DNA from: Haloarcula marina
GTDB lineage: Archaea > Halobacteriota > Halobacteria > Halobacteriales > Haloarculaceae
NCBI RefSeq assembly: GCF_024218775.1
Contig: NZ_CP100404.1
Span: 124,001 to 188,000 of the forward strand
Direction of reading: 5' to 3'
Length of the DNA: 64,000 bases
In this document: positions 16,076 through 23,626 of the stretch, one piece after another
Numbering within the stretch: position 1 is the stretch's first letter
Layout: every line of letters starts with the position of its first letter
Position numbers and translations under genes: made by a program
Notes under the pieces: generated by a model
What the model was told of the DNA's origin: nothing
Databases searched by the model: none
Seen by the model: the letters and a program-made list of their open reading frames with translations, nothing else

Positions 16076-17644
16076 TCAGGCGAACTTCCGGACCGTCATG
16101 TCCAGCGTGTCCAAGTCCAGAATCGGGGCGAATCCCGAGTCGGGGTCGATGTTGACGGACTTCTGGAAGTCGGTCTGGGCCTGCCAACACCCGGAGTTGA
16201 GCGCGAGGACGTTGTGGTACTTCCCCCATCCGAGTTTGTGCACGTGGCCGGTGTGGAACACGTCGGGGACTTCCTCCATGACGAGGTAGTCGCGGTCCTC
16301 CGGGGCGAGTCGGGTGTGGCCGCCGTACTGCGGGGCGACGTGGCGTTTCTTCAGGAGCTGGTACATCGCCTTGTGCGGTTCCTCGTAGCTGGCTTCCTCG
16401 TCGGGGAGTTCCGCGATGACCTCGTCCAGCGAGACGCCGTGGTACATGAGGATGGTGACGCCCTCGACGGTCACCAGGGCCGGGTTCGAGTGGACCTGCG
16501 CGTCGTGGGCCGTCATGATGTCGCGCAACTCCTCGTCGAACCCCGGTTGCGGTTCCGCGAGGCGGACGGCGTCGTGGTTGCCCGGAATCATCCGTATCTC
16601 CATGTCGCCGGGCACCTCCTTCAGGAACTCCGAGAACGCCTCGTACTGCTCGTAGATGTCGATGATGTCGAGTTCCTTGTCCTGTTCGGGGTACACCCCG
16701 ACGCCCTCGACCATGTCCCCGGCGATGAGGAGGTACTCGACGCGTTCGGCCTCGGGGGTGTGAAGCCAGTCGGCGAAGCGGTGCCAGGCGTCGGCCATGA
16801 ACTCGTCGCTCCCGACGTGCACGTCCGAGATGAGCGCCGCCTGCACGTGGCGGTCGGCCGTCGACGGCGAGTGGGTGCGGGGCACGTCGGGGAAGTACAG
16901 CGAGTCGACGAACAGGATGCCCGCGTCGTCTGCCAGCGTCCCGTCGACGGCGATGACCTCGTCCAAGAGGAGTTGCTGGACCAAATCGGCGATTGGCCGG
17001 TCTTTCATCACGAGACACGGGAACGTGCCGTTCGTGTCTTCGAGTTCGACCAGCCAGTGCCCGCTGGCGGTCGAACGGATGTCCGACACCATGCCGATGA
17101 GCGCGGCCTCGCTGCCCCCAGCCATGTTCTCGATGGTGTCGGTCGGCCGGTGGTTCACCCGTCCGCGGAGTTTGCTCGCGAGTTTCTCGTAGCGGTCCCG
17201 AAACACCGTCACGAAGTCCTGGTACTCGCCGGTCCCCGTCGAATGGCCGGTCATGTCGTTGGCGACTTCGATGGCGCGTTTCGAGAGGTCGACGGAGCGA
17301 GACCCCGTCGTTTCGGGTGGAACGTCCCCACCCACGTCTGTCGATGGGGAGGCGTCTGTTCCACTCGAAGTAGAGGGGTCGGAAGCGACCGTCGACGCTG
17401 GGTCAGCGTCCCGCTCGCCGCGTGGGCGTCCCCTCGCGTCGGCACGCGATTTGGACCGTTCGAGGACAGACTCGACGTGGTCCGCGGTGAGCTTCAGCGC
17501 GTCCTCGGGGAGCGTTTCCAGTGCACGGTCGAGCGCGGTTTCGGGGTCCGGCGCGTCGGCCAGTTTGGTCACCGCCGCGCGCTCGGCGTTGTAACCGCGG
17601 CTGGCGAGTTCACCGACGATACGGGCCGGGGTCGAAAGCGGCAC
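16076..17644 (-). CDS. polB: DNA polymerase D (PolII) small subunit DP1, 3'-5' exonuclease
   Basis: The 522-residue protein has an N-terminal helical domain (about 1-65), a low-complexity Asp/Ser/Thr linker (about 66-115), an OB domain, and the DP1 phosphoesterase domain with LISDVHVGSDEF, AGDMVEGVGVYP, PGNHDAVR, MYHGVSLDE and HTGHVHKLGWGKYH. These bind the metals of the proofreading exonuclease. DP1 partners DP2 (encoded at 41-46 kb here) as the euryarchaeal replicative polymerase. The start is GTG at 17644. The linker DNA contains sequences resembling origin recognition boxes. Confidence 0.92.
   Translation of the reverse strand: MPLSTPARIVGELASRGYNAERAAVTKLADAPDPETALDRALETLPEDALKLTADHVESVLERSKSRADARGRPRGERDADPASTVASDPSTSSGTDASPSTDVGGDVPPETTGSRSVDLSKRAIEVANDMTGHSTGTGEYQDFVTVFRDRYEKLASKLRGRVNHRPTDTIENMAGGSEAALIGMVSDIRSTASGHWLVELEDTNGTFPCLVMKDRPIADLVQQLLLDEVIAVDGTLADDAGILFVDSLYFPDVPRTHSPSTADRHVQAALISDVHVGSDEFMADAWHRFADWLHTPEAERVEYLLIAGDMVEGVGVYPEQDKELDIIDIYEQYEAFSEFLKEVPGDMEIRMIPGNHDAVRLAEPQPGFDEELRDIMTAHDAQVHSNPALVTVEGVTILMYHGVSLDEVIAELPDEEASYEEPHKAMYQLLKKRHVAPQYGGHTRLAPEDRDYLVMEEVPDVFHTGHVHKLGWGKYHNVLALNSGCWQAQTDFQKSVNIDPDSGFAPILDLDTLDMTVRKFA
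17301..17324 (-). other. ORB-like element inside polB coding sequence
   Basis: The minus strand matches the plus-strand origin ORB at 21 of 24 positions, including the 15-mer core GTTCCACCCGAAACG and the following GGGG. It lies in the codons for the disordered DP1 linker, 3.4 kb from the orc1 start. A weaker, oppositely oriented copy sits at 17357-17380 (16 of 24). Confidence 0.5.
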
Positions 17645-17776
17645 GTTCGGTACTCCGCGCGGGCGGGCAAAAATATAGCGGACCCAGCGGACCGGTGGAC
17701 GGCGTGACGGGTCAGCCGACGGCCCGCCCCGACGGACACAACATTGATTGCCCGATGCTCACAAACCGCGGTTGAG

Positions 17777-18406
17777 ATGGACCCCGACGAGCGAGACGGC
17801 GACCGCTCCCTCCCGGCGTCGGGACCCCAGCGGAGGCCGCCGCCCTGGGTGTACGTTCTCGATGTCGCGACGAGCGTCCTCGCCGTCGTGGTCGTCGGCC
17901 TCTTGCTGTTCGCGGTCAGCGGCGTCTGGCCGCCGCTGGTCGCCGTCGAAAGTCCGAGCATGACGCCGAACGTCGAAACCGGGGACCTCGTGTTCGTCAT
18001 GGAAGCCGAACGCTTCCCGGGGCCCGACGCGCGCCACGGCGTGGTGACGGCGGAAGCGGGCGGGGGCCCGGGGTACGTGATGTTCGGTCGGGCGGGTGAC
18101 GTTATCGTGTTCCGGCCGGACGGCGACCCCGGACGGACGCCCGTCATCCACCGGGCGATGCTGTACGTCGCGGCCGACGAGAACTGGTACGACCGCGCCG
18201 ACCCCGACGCCGTCGGGGACGCCGGAAACTGTGCGGCCTTGCGGAACTGCCCGGCCCCCCACGCGGGATTCGTCACGAAGGGGGACTTCAACGGTCGGTA
18301 CGACCAAGCGACGACGACGAGCACCGTCGTCCGCCCGTCGTGGGTCGTCGGGACCGCCGAGTATCGAGTGGGTGGTCTCGGTTGGCTGCGGCTTCGGACG
18401 CTCTGA
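17777..18406 (+). CDS. Type I signal peptidase, archaeal Sec11 type (copy 1)
   Basis: The 209-residue protein has an N-terminal cytoplasmic stretch, one membrane helix (about residues 28-50), and an external catalytic domain. Ser61 in VESPSMTPN is the nucleophile and His125 in VIHRAM replaces the bacterial lysine, as in eukaryotic/archaeal Sec11. The conserved FVTKGDFNGRYDQ block follows. It cleaves signal peptides of secreted proteins. ATG 17777 is chosen; upstream in-frame codons lack an ATG. A second, closely related copy follows at 18468. Confidence 0.87.
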   Translation: MDPDERDGDRSLPASGPQRRPPPWVYVLDVATSVLAVVVVGLLLFAVSGVWPPLVAVESPSMTPNVETGDLVFVMEAERFPGPDARHGVVTAEAGGGPGYVMFGRAGDVIVFRPDGDPGRTPVIHRAMLYVAADENWYDRADPDAVGDAGNCAALRNCPAPHAGFVTKGDFNGRYDQATTTSTVVRPSWVVGTAEYRVGGLGWLRLRTL

Positions 18407-18467
18407 CCGCGCGCGCAAATCGAACAACGGAACGTTGATTTGGGCGCTTCCAGTATCGTTGATAGGA

Positions 18468-19166
18468 ATGTCCGGTGAGGACCGTCCGTCGGCGAGCGAC
18501 GAGCGCGACGACGACAGCCCCGACTTGCTCGTGTACGTCACCGACATCGTCGGGAGCGCCGGTGCCGTCTTGCTCGTCGGTCTCCTGTTGTTCACGGTCA
18601 GCGGCGTCTGGCCGCCGCTCGTCGCCATCGAAAGCCCGAGCATGGACCCCCACATCGAGAAGGGCGACCTCGTGTTCGTCATGGAAGAGCACCGATTCCC
18701 GGGGCCGGATGCGCAGTACGGTGTCGTTACGGCCGACGACGGCGACGGGTACGTCCGCTTCGAACAACCCGGCGACGTCATCGTCTACGCGCCCGACGGG
18801 AACACTCGGGCGACGCCCATCATTCACCGGGCGATGCTGTACGTCGAGGCCGACGAGGACTGGTACGACCGCGCCGACCCAGGCGCCATCGGGGGCGCGG
18901 ACAACTGCGCCCAACTCACGAACTGTCCGGCCCCGCACGCCGGGTTCATCACGAAAGGCGACAGCAACGGCCGCTACGACCAAGTGGGCGTCAGCCCCAT
19001 CAGCGACCCCGTCAAGCCGTCGTGGGTCGTCGGCACGGCGGAGTGGCGCGTGCCCTTCCTCGGAGAGATTCGACTCGGGTACAATCAGGCCGCGACGGCG
19101 AGCGTGACAGAGAACGGGACGCCGGTAACCAACGCTACCCAGAACGCGACCGCCGCGGCGCGCTAA
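18468..19166 (+). CDS. Type I signal peptidase, archaeal Sec11 type (copy 2)
   Basis: The 232-residue protein shares most motifs with the copy just upstream: VSGVWPPLVAIESPSMDP (nucleophile Ser58), IIHRAMLYVEAD (His120) and the GFITKGDSNGRYDQ block. It differs in a longer C-terminal tail with NGT/NAT/NQN-type N-glycosylation sequons (ENGTPVTNATQNATAAAR). The pair is a tandem duplication with 61 nt between genes. Signal peptidase next to orc1 and PolD small subunit is a familiar haloarchaeal origin neighbourhood. Its stop abuts the stop of orc1. Confidence 0.87.
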   Translation: MSGEDRPSASDERDDDSPDLLVYVTDIVGSAGAVLLVGLLLFTVSGVWPPLVAIESPSMDPHIEKGDLVFVMEEHRFPGPDAQYGVVTADDGDGYVRFEQPGDVIVYAPDGNTRATPIIHRAMLYVEADEDWYDRADPGAIGGADNCAQLTNCPAPHAGFITKGDSNGRYDQVGVSPISDPVKPSWVVGTAEWRVPFLGEIRLGYNQAATASVTENGTPVTNATQNATAAAR

Positions 19167-20693
19167 TCAGTTGTCGAAGCGCGCCTGCACGAACGGTTGC
19201 ACGTCGTCGATGTCGCCGAGTCGAGAGTCAGAGAGCAACACCGCCTCCGTCTCGTCGGTCGGAACAGACAGCGAAATCTCCTTGGTCCGGCCGTACCGGC
19301 CCTTCGAGACGACGACGGCGTTGACGATACCGAGCATGTCCAACTCGGAGATGAGGTCCGTCACTCGGCGCTGGGTCAGGACGTCGGCGTCTATCTCCTC
19401 ACAGAGGTTCTTGTAGATGTTGAACACCTCGCCGGTGTTGATGTTTCGCACGCCGTTTTTCTCTAAGAGGATGATGGCGAACAGGACGATTTTCGACTGG
19501 GTCGGGAGCGTCCGGACGACTTCGACGACCCGGTCGAGTTCTATCTTCTCTTGGGCCTGCCGGACGTGGTCCTCTTCGACTTGATCGGTCTGGTCGCGTT
19601 CGGCGAGTTCCCCCGCCGTCCGGAGGAGGTCGAGCGCCCGGCGGGCGTCCCCGTGTTCCTGCGCGGCGAAGGCCGCACACAGCGGGATGACGTCGTCCGA
19701 GAGCGCGTCGCCCTTGAACGCGACGTTGGCACGGGCCTGGAGGATGTCCCGCAACTGGTTGGCGTCGTACGGCGGGAAGACGATTTCCTCCTCGCCGAGA
19801 CTGGACTTGACGCGGGGGTCCAGAAAGTCGGTGAACTTCAGGTCGTTGGAGATGCCCATGATGGAGACACGGGAGTTCTCCAGTTCGGAGTTCATCCGCG
19901 AGAGGTTGTACAGCGTGTCGTCGCCGGACTTCTCGACGAGTTTGTCGATTTCGTCGAGCATGATGACCACGACGCGTTCGTGGTAGTCGACGGCGTCGAA
20001 AAACGAGGAGTACACCCGGTCGGTCGGCCATCCGGTCATCGGGACTTCCTCGAACTCCTTCTTGTCCTCGGCGAGCGAGTCGATTTTCTCGTCGACGGCC
20101 GCGAGACTGTCGAACTGCGTGTCGGCCAGTTCGCTGGCGTCCTCGCGCACGCGAGACTCCAGCGCCTCCAGTTCGTCGATTCGGTCGTCGATGACCCCGA
20201 CGTTCTTGTTGATGAACTTGTTCGCGAGTTGGGCGAGGACCCGATACTGGGTGTCCGTCACTTCGCAGTTGATGTACTCGACTTCACACGGGACCTCGTA
20301 CTTCTGGGAGGTGGTTTCCAGTTCCTCGCTGACGAACTTCGCGCTCGCAGTCTTGCCCGTCCCAGTCTTCCCGTAGATGAGGATGTTCGACGGCGTATCG
20401 CCCCGGAGCGCCGTGACGAGGATGGTCGCCATGTTGTTTATCTGCTCCTCGCGGTGGGGGAGTTTGTGCGGCGTGTAGGAGGGGCGAAGCACCTCCTTGT
20501 TCTCGAATATCGGCTCGCCTTCGAGCAAGTCGTCGAACAGTCCGCGCGACGCCTCGTCGGAGTCGTCGCCACTCCCGGCGTCGAGGTTGTCGAGGACGAC
20601 GTCGTCGAGGTCTGGCATCGTCGACTCGTGCTGTGTCGACCGGTCGGTCGACGCGTCGTCCGTCGAATTCGGGTCGTGGCTTGGGTCGGTCAT
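19167..20693 (-). CDS. orc1: Orc1/Cdc6 replication initiator
   Basis: The 508-residue AAA+ ATPase has an acidic N-terminal extension (1-60), Walker A GKTGTGKT (108-115), a charged coiled insert (DDRIDELEALESRVRED, about 170-230), Walker B MLDEIDK, sensor 1 GISNDLKF, sensor 2 HGDARRALDLLRTAGE, and a C-terminal winged helix that ends near residue 480. The winged helix and the initiator-specific motif bind ORB elements. The gene faces away from the 1-kb non-coding region that carries ORBs, the standard arrangement of an active haloarchaeal origin. An in-frame ATG at 20618 would remove 25 residues of low-complexity N-terminus. Confidence 0.92.
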   Translation of the reverse strand: MTDPSHDPNSTDDASTDRSTQHESTMPDLDDVVLDNLDAGSGDDSDEASRGLFDDLLEGEPIFENKEVLRPSYTPHKLPHREEQINNMATILVTALRGDTPSNILIYGKTGTGKTASAKFVSEELETTSQKYEVPCEVEYINCEVTDTQYRVLAQLANKFINKNVGVIDDRIDELEALESRVREDASELADTQFDSLAAVDEKIDSLAEDKKEFEEVPMTGWPTDRVYSSFFDAVDYHERVVVIMLDEIDKLVEKSGDDTLYNLSRMNSELENSRVSIMGISNDLKFTDFLDPRVKSSLGEEEIVFPPYDANQLRDILQARANVAFKGDALSDDVIPLCAAFAAQEHGDARRALDLLRTAGELAERDQTDQVEEDHVRQAQEKIELDRVVEVVRTLPTQSKIVLFAIILLEKNGVRNINTGEVFNIYKNLCEEIDADVLTQRRVTDLISELDMLGIVNAVVVSKGRYGRTKEISLSVPTDETEAVLLSDSRLGDIDDVQPFVQARFDN

Positions 20694-20707
20694 AGTCGAG
20701 AGGTGAA

Positions 20708-20727
20708 CCCCCCAATTTCAGGTGGAG
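20708..20727 (-). other. ORB element next to orc1
   Basis: On the minus strand CTCCACCTGAAATTGGGGGG matches the ORB layout (half-palindrome then G-run). It lies 14 nt upstream of the orc1 start, so Orc1 binding here could also control its own gene. Confidence 0.6.
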
Positions 20728-20973
20728 AGGAAGGGACGCACCGAGAGAGAACCCCTGAAAACCCCGTTCGTGCCGCCGTGGGAGGGATTGCCGACTCTCT
20801 GGAGCGTCCAGTTGAACCACATGAACCCGTGGCTGATTAGATAATAAATATTACGATTAGATGTTCGCGGTGGAGTGGAAACCGACCCCGCGACTACGGA
20901 TCGTCATTTCGAAATTACGGGACAGAAAGTCTGATTCCCGCAAATACTCGAGTGGAATTGGTTTCTGGTCGGG

Positions 20974-20999
20974 ATTCCACGCGAACTCAGGGGCGGGTG
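20974..20999 (+). other. Degenerate ORB-like element
   Basis: ATTCCACGCGAACTCAGGGG followed by CGGGTG resembles the ORB in both halves with several changes. It lies inside the origin region. Confidence 0.4.
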
Positions 21000-21103
21000 T
21001 CAGAATCGAGGGAGTACGAGAGAAGGGTGTGTGAAGGGTGCTAGCGAGTGATACGACGGATTCTACCCGAAGGAATGGGAGAAGAACCCCTGCCACGACT
21101 GGA

Positions 21104-21132
21104 CCCCCCCACCCCCTCGTTTCGGGTGGAAC
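21104..21132 (-). other. Strong ORB element (left)
   Basis: The minus strand reads GTTCCACCCGAAACGAGGGG followed by GTGGGGGGG. It differs from the right element by only two bases over 28 positions and has the long G-string of a full origin recognition box. Its G-run points away from the AT-rich centre. Confidence 0.85.
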
Positions 21133-21160
21133 GACTGAAGAGGGTGGGAGGGGGGTCAGC

Positions 21161-21271
21161 AGTCTGGGATAGTCTGGTCTAGTCTAGGAAAGATTTAATA
21201 CGTATTGTATAAAACCAAATCCGCACTAGAGAGAAGAAAAGTTCTAGTTCTAGATAAGTGTCCTAGACTAG
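21161..21271. other. CTAG-rich, 10-bp-phased AT-rich tract (candidate unwinding element)
   Basis: Three AGTCT units start at 21161, 21171 and 21181, exactly one helical turn apart. Seven CTAG tetramers occur in 93 bp (21179, 21184, 21226, 21244, 21250, 21263, 21268), with another at 21041. CTAG is rare elsewhere in the window. Between them is AGATTTAATACGTATTGTAT, the most AT-rich part of the region. The tract lies between the two strong inverted ORBs. Confidence 0.7.
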
Positions 21272-21378
21272 CTGTAGAAGGCTCTACTACCCGGAAATCT
21301 CCAGTGTAGTTGCTGCGTCCCCTCCCAAATGGGCGTGTCTCCCCACGAAATCCAGCATCCGGGGGAGGCCGTTTGGCC

Positions 21379-21406
21379 GTTCCACCTGAAACGAAGGGGT
21401 GGGGGG
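21379..21406 (+). other. Strong ORB element (right)
   Basis: GTTCCACCTGAAACGAAGGG followed by GTGGGGGG is a full origin recognition box, inverted relative to the left element with 246 bp between them. The G-run points right, away from the AT-rich centre. Confidence 0.87.
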
Positions 21407-21685
21407 CATACCCCATCTGTTTCCGGTCCGTCCCGCCGCGGCCTATCCGAGACAATCCCCGTTCTCCGATTAGTCGACTGACTGATGTCCTGCCAGCCTC
21501 TGTCTGGTTCCCGTACGTCCCGCCAGGGCTTCGAGTCGAACTAACACTTCCGACTCTGGACCGGGAACGCTTCGTCTCGAAATGACGAAAAAATAACTAT
21601 TGTCTGACGTATCCTTAAGTGAATTCGCCTATCTTCTACGGGCAGAAGCCGCCAGACCGCCGAGTCCGGGCGGCAGGAGGATAGG

Positions 21686-22327
21686 ATGGGAATCTTAACA
21701 AACCTCAAAGATAGCATTTCGCGGGCAGCATCGACGCTGTTCTCCGAGGAAGACCCCAAGCGAATCGGCATCTACGGGCCGCCGAACGCGGGGAAGACGA
21801 CGCTGGCCAATCGCATTGCACGCGACTGGACCGGCGACGCCGTCGGTCCGGAGAGCCACGTCCCACACGAGACGCGACGCGCGCGTCGCAAGGAGGACGT
21901 CGAGATAGAGCGAGACGGGAAGAAGGTGACCATCGACATCGTCGACACGCCGGGCGTGACGACGAAAGTCGACTACACCGAGTTCTTAGAGCACGACATG
22001 GAGAAAGACGACGCGGTCCGTCGCTCGCGGGAAGCCACGGAAGGGGTCGCGGAAGCGATGCACTGGCTTCGCGAGGACGTCGACGGCGTCATCTACGTGC
22101 TCGACTCGGCGACGGACCCCTTTACGCAGGTGAACACGATGCTCATCGGCATCATCGAGAGTCAGGACCTCCCGGTGCTGATTCTCGCCAACAAGATCGA
22201 CTTAGAGGAGTCGTCGGTCCAGCGGATTCGTAACGCGTACCCACAACACGAGACCATCCCGCTCTCCGCGCTGGAGGGCGACAACATGGACGAGGTCTAC
22301 GACAAAATCGCGGAGTACTTCGGGTGA
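21686..22327 (+). CDS. oapA: Small GTPase OapA/ArvA
   Basis: The 213-residue GTPase has an amphipathic N-terminal helix (1-20), G1 GPPNAGKTTL (31-40), G3 DTPGV (87-91), G4 NKID and G5 SALEG, with an Era-like order. This is the origin-associated protein A of haloarchaea, recently shown in Haloferax to drive extracellular vesicle formation and renamed ArvA. A GGAGG lies 5 nt before the ATG, so unlike most genes here it seems to have a leadered mRNA; a GC-rich hairpin (GCCGCC/GGCGGC) precedes it. It heads a three-gene overlapping operon. Confidence 0.88.
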   Translation: MGILTNLKDSISRAASTLFSEEDPKRIGIYGPPNAGKTTLANRIARDWTGDAVGPESHVPHETRRARRKEDVEIERDGKKVTIDIVDTPGVTTKVDYTEFLEHDMEKDDAVRRSREATEGVAEAMHWLREDVDGVIYVLDSATDPFTQVNTMLIGIIESQDLPVLILANKIDLEESSVQRIRNAYPQHETIPLSALEGDNMDEVYDKIAEYFG

Positions 22328-22716
22328 CCAAGATGGCAGAAGTGAAAGACCCCGACGACGGCGTGCAGATAGACCTCATCAGCGGCGAGCGGATGGACGG
22401 CCTCGCCTCGATGGAGAAGATACGCATCATCCTCGACGGGGTGCGCGACGGCAACATCGTCATCCTCGAAGAGGGCCTCTCGCCAGACGAGGAGTCCCGA
22501 CTCATCGAGGTGACGATGACCGAAATCAGCCCCGACGAGTTCAACGGCATCGAGATTGAGACCTACCCCAAGTCCGAGGCCGCCGACGCGAGCATCCTCG
22601 ACCGAATCATGGGGAAGGAGTCGACGAAGAAGCTCACGGTCATCGGCCCGGCCAACCAAATCGAGACGCTTCACAAGGACGAAACCCTCATCAGCGCGCT
22701 CGTTTCCCGGAAATAA
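22324..22716 (+). CDS. oapB: OapB/ArvB family protein (DUF2073)
   Basis: The 130-residue protein is the DUF2073 family that follows the OapA GTPase in haloarchaea. Visible features are DLISGERMDGLASMEKIRIILDGV cut short of a long helix, EEGLSPDEESRLIE, and the C-terminal LTVIGPANQIETLHKDE. The GTG start at 22324 overlaps the oapA stop (GTGA), giving translational coupling; ATG 22333 is an alternative. It is expected to work with ArvA in vesicle formation; its biochemical role is not known. Confidence 0.85.
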   Translation: MTKMAEVKDPDDGVQIDLISGERMDGLASMEKIRIILDGVRDGNIVILEEGLSPDEESRLIEVTMTEISPDEFNGIEIETYPKSEAADASILDRIMGKESTKKLTVIGPANQIETLHKDETLISALVSRK

Positions 22717-23390
22717 TGCCCCACCAGTGTACGAACTGTGGCCGCGCGTTCGACGACGGGTCCAAGGAGATGCTCTCGGGATGCCCGGACTGTGGCGGCA
22801 ACAAGTTCCAGTTCCGACCCGACGGCGTCGACGCGTCGACCCCGCCTGAGTCCGACGCGGAACCGCCAGAACCGCCCGAACCGCCGGGCGGCGAGGGCGG
22901 CGTCGCGCGCACCGTCGGCAAGACGGCGGCGACGGTACGGGACATCGTCGGGGGCGGCCGCGACAACCCCGGCATCGGCGCTGAGGGGAACGGTTCCACT
23001 CGAAACGAACGCGACCCCGGCCCTGCCGGTACCGTCGACGCGCGCGCGGCCGACACCGAAGACGCGGCCCAAGCCAGCGCCCGTGCGGACGTGGTCACGC
23101 CTGACGAACTCCCGGACCCACAGGAGCAGGCCGACGCCGACGGCGAGCACCGCTTCGAGTCCGTCGGAGGCAAAGCGGACGCAATCGAGTCCGACACCGA
23201 GACGACCGACCGGCCGGACCTGAGCGAACTCCGCGAGGAACTCAACGACCAGTTCGAGTCCATCAAGGTGCTCGAACCGGGGCAGTACGAACTAAACCTG
23301 ATGGAACTGTACGACCGCGAGGAGTACATCGTCGCACTCCAAGAAGACGGCCGCTACTCCATTCAGGTCCCCGAGACGATTCGCGAGTAG
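22716..23390 (+). CDS. oapC: OapC/ArvC family zinc-ribbon protein
   Basis: The 224-residue protein starts with a zinc ribbon (C5-x2-C8 and C-x2-C near residue 24), followed by a long Pro/Glu/Asp-rich disordered linker (about 35-165), and ends with a folded domain containing LREELNDQFESIKVLEPGQY and LMELYDREEYIVALQEDGRY. It is the third member of the oap/arv operon; its ATG overlaps the oapB TAA (TAATG). The linker DNA at 22993-23007 contains the ORB core with one mismatch. Confidence 0.85.
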   Translation: MPHQCTNCGRAFDDGSKEMLSGCPDCGGNKFQFRPDGVDASTPPESDAEPPEPPEPPGGEGGVARTVGKTAATVRDIVGGGRDNPGIGAEGNGSTRNERDPGPAGTVDARAADTEDAAQASARADVVTPDELPDPQEQADADGEHRFESVGGKADAIESDTETTDRPDLSELREELNDQFESIKVLEPGQYELNLMELYDREEYIVALQEDGRYSIQVPETIRE

Positions 23391-23426
23391 TCGCCCGCTA
23401 TTTTTCGGGTCGGCCCGGCACAATCG

Positions 23427-23434
23427 TTATATAA
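23427..23434 (+). promoter_or_regulatory. TATA element for the 42-residue gene
   Basis: TTATATAA lies 26-33 nt upstream of ATG 23460, the right place for a leaderless transcript. Confidence 0.6.
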
Positions 23435-23459
23435 CGCGGTGTAGATGATTCGCACACGT

Positions 23460-23588
23460 ATGGGCCACCGAGAACACACGTCGTCGAACTCACACCTCGA
23501 GGAGTGGGCCTCACTGCTCGGTGCCGACATCGCCGAGGAGTCCCGCGCCGAGTGCGACGTGTTCGACGAACGTTCCGAGCGCGCCTGA
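23460..23588 (+). CDS. Small acidic protein, 42 residues
   Basis: A short frame reads MGHREHTSSNSHLEEWASLL and continues with ADIAEESRAECDVFDERS. It is acidic, with GC-rich third positions, and has a well placed TATA box, so a genuine leaderless gene is likely. No family is recognised. It lies between the oap operon and mdh (convergent). Confidence 0.55.
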   Translation: MGHREHTSSNSHLEEWASLLGADIAEESRAECDVFDERSERA

Positions 23589-23626
23589 CCGCGAGAAAAG
23601 ACCGCAATCGAGAGAACCGCGAGCCG

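Larger units (their letters stand above)
20694..21685. other. Chromosomal replication origin (oriC1-type)
   Basis: About 990 bp without a credible gene lie between divergent orc1 and the ArvA/OapA GTPase. The region contains at least two strong ORB elements in inverted orientation, two weaker ones, an AT-rich unwinding candidate between the strong pair (about 21170-21300), and AT-rich patches near 20838-20865 and 21585-21625. The neighbour set (polB, sec11, orc1, oap genes) matches the conserved main origin of Haloarcula and Haloferax. The call rests on these elements, not on experiment. Confidence 0.88.

Noticed and set aside
20870-20892. GAGTGGAAACCGACCCC as another origin box
   Set aside because: It has the half-palindrome but no G-run in the correct orientation, so it is too weak to call.
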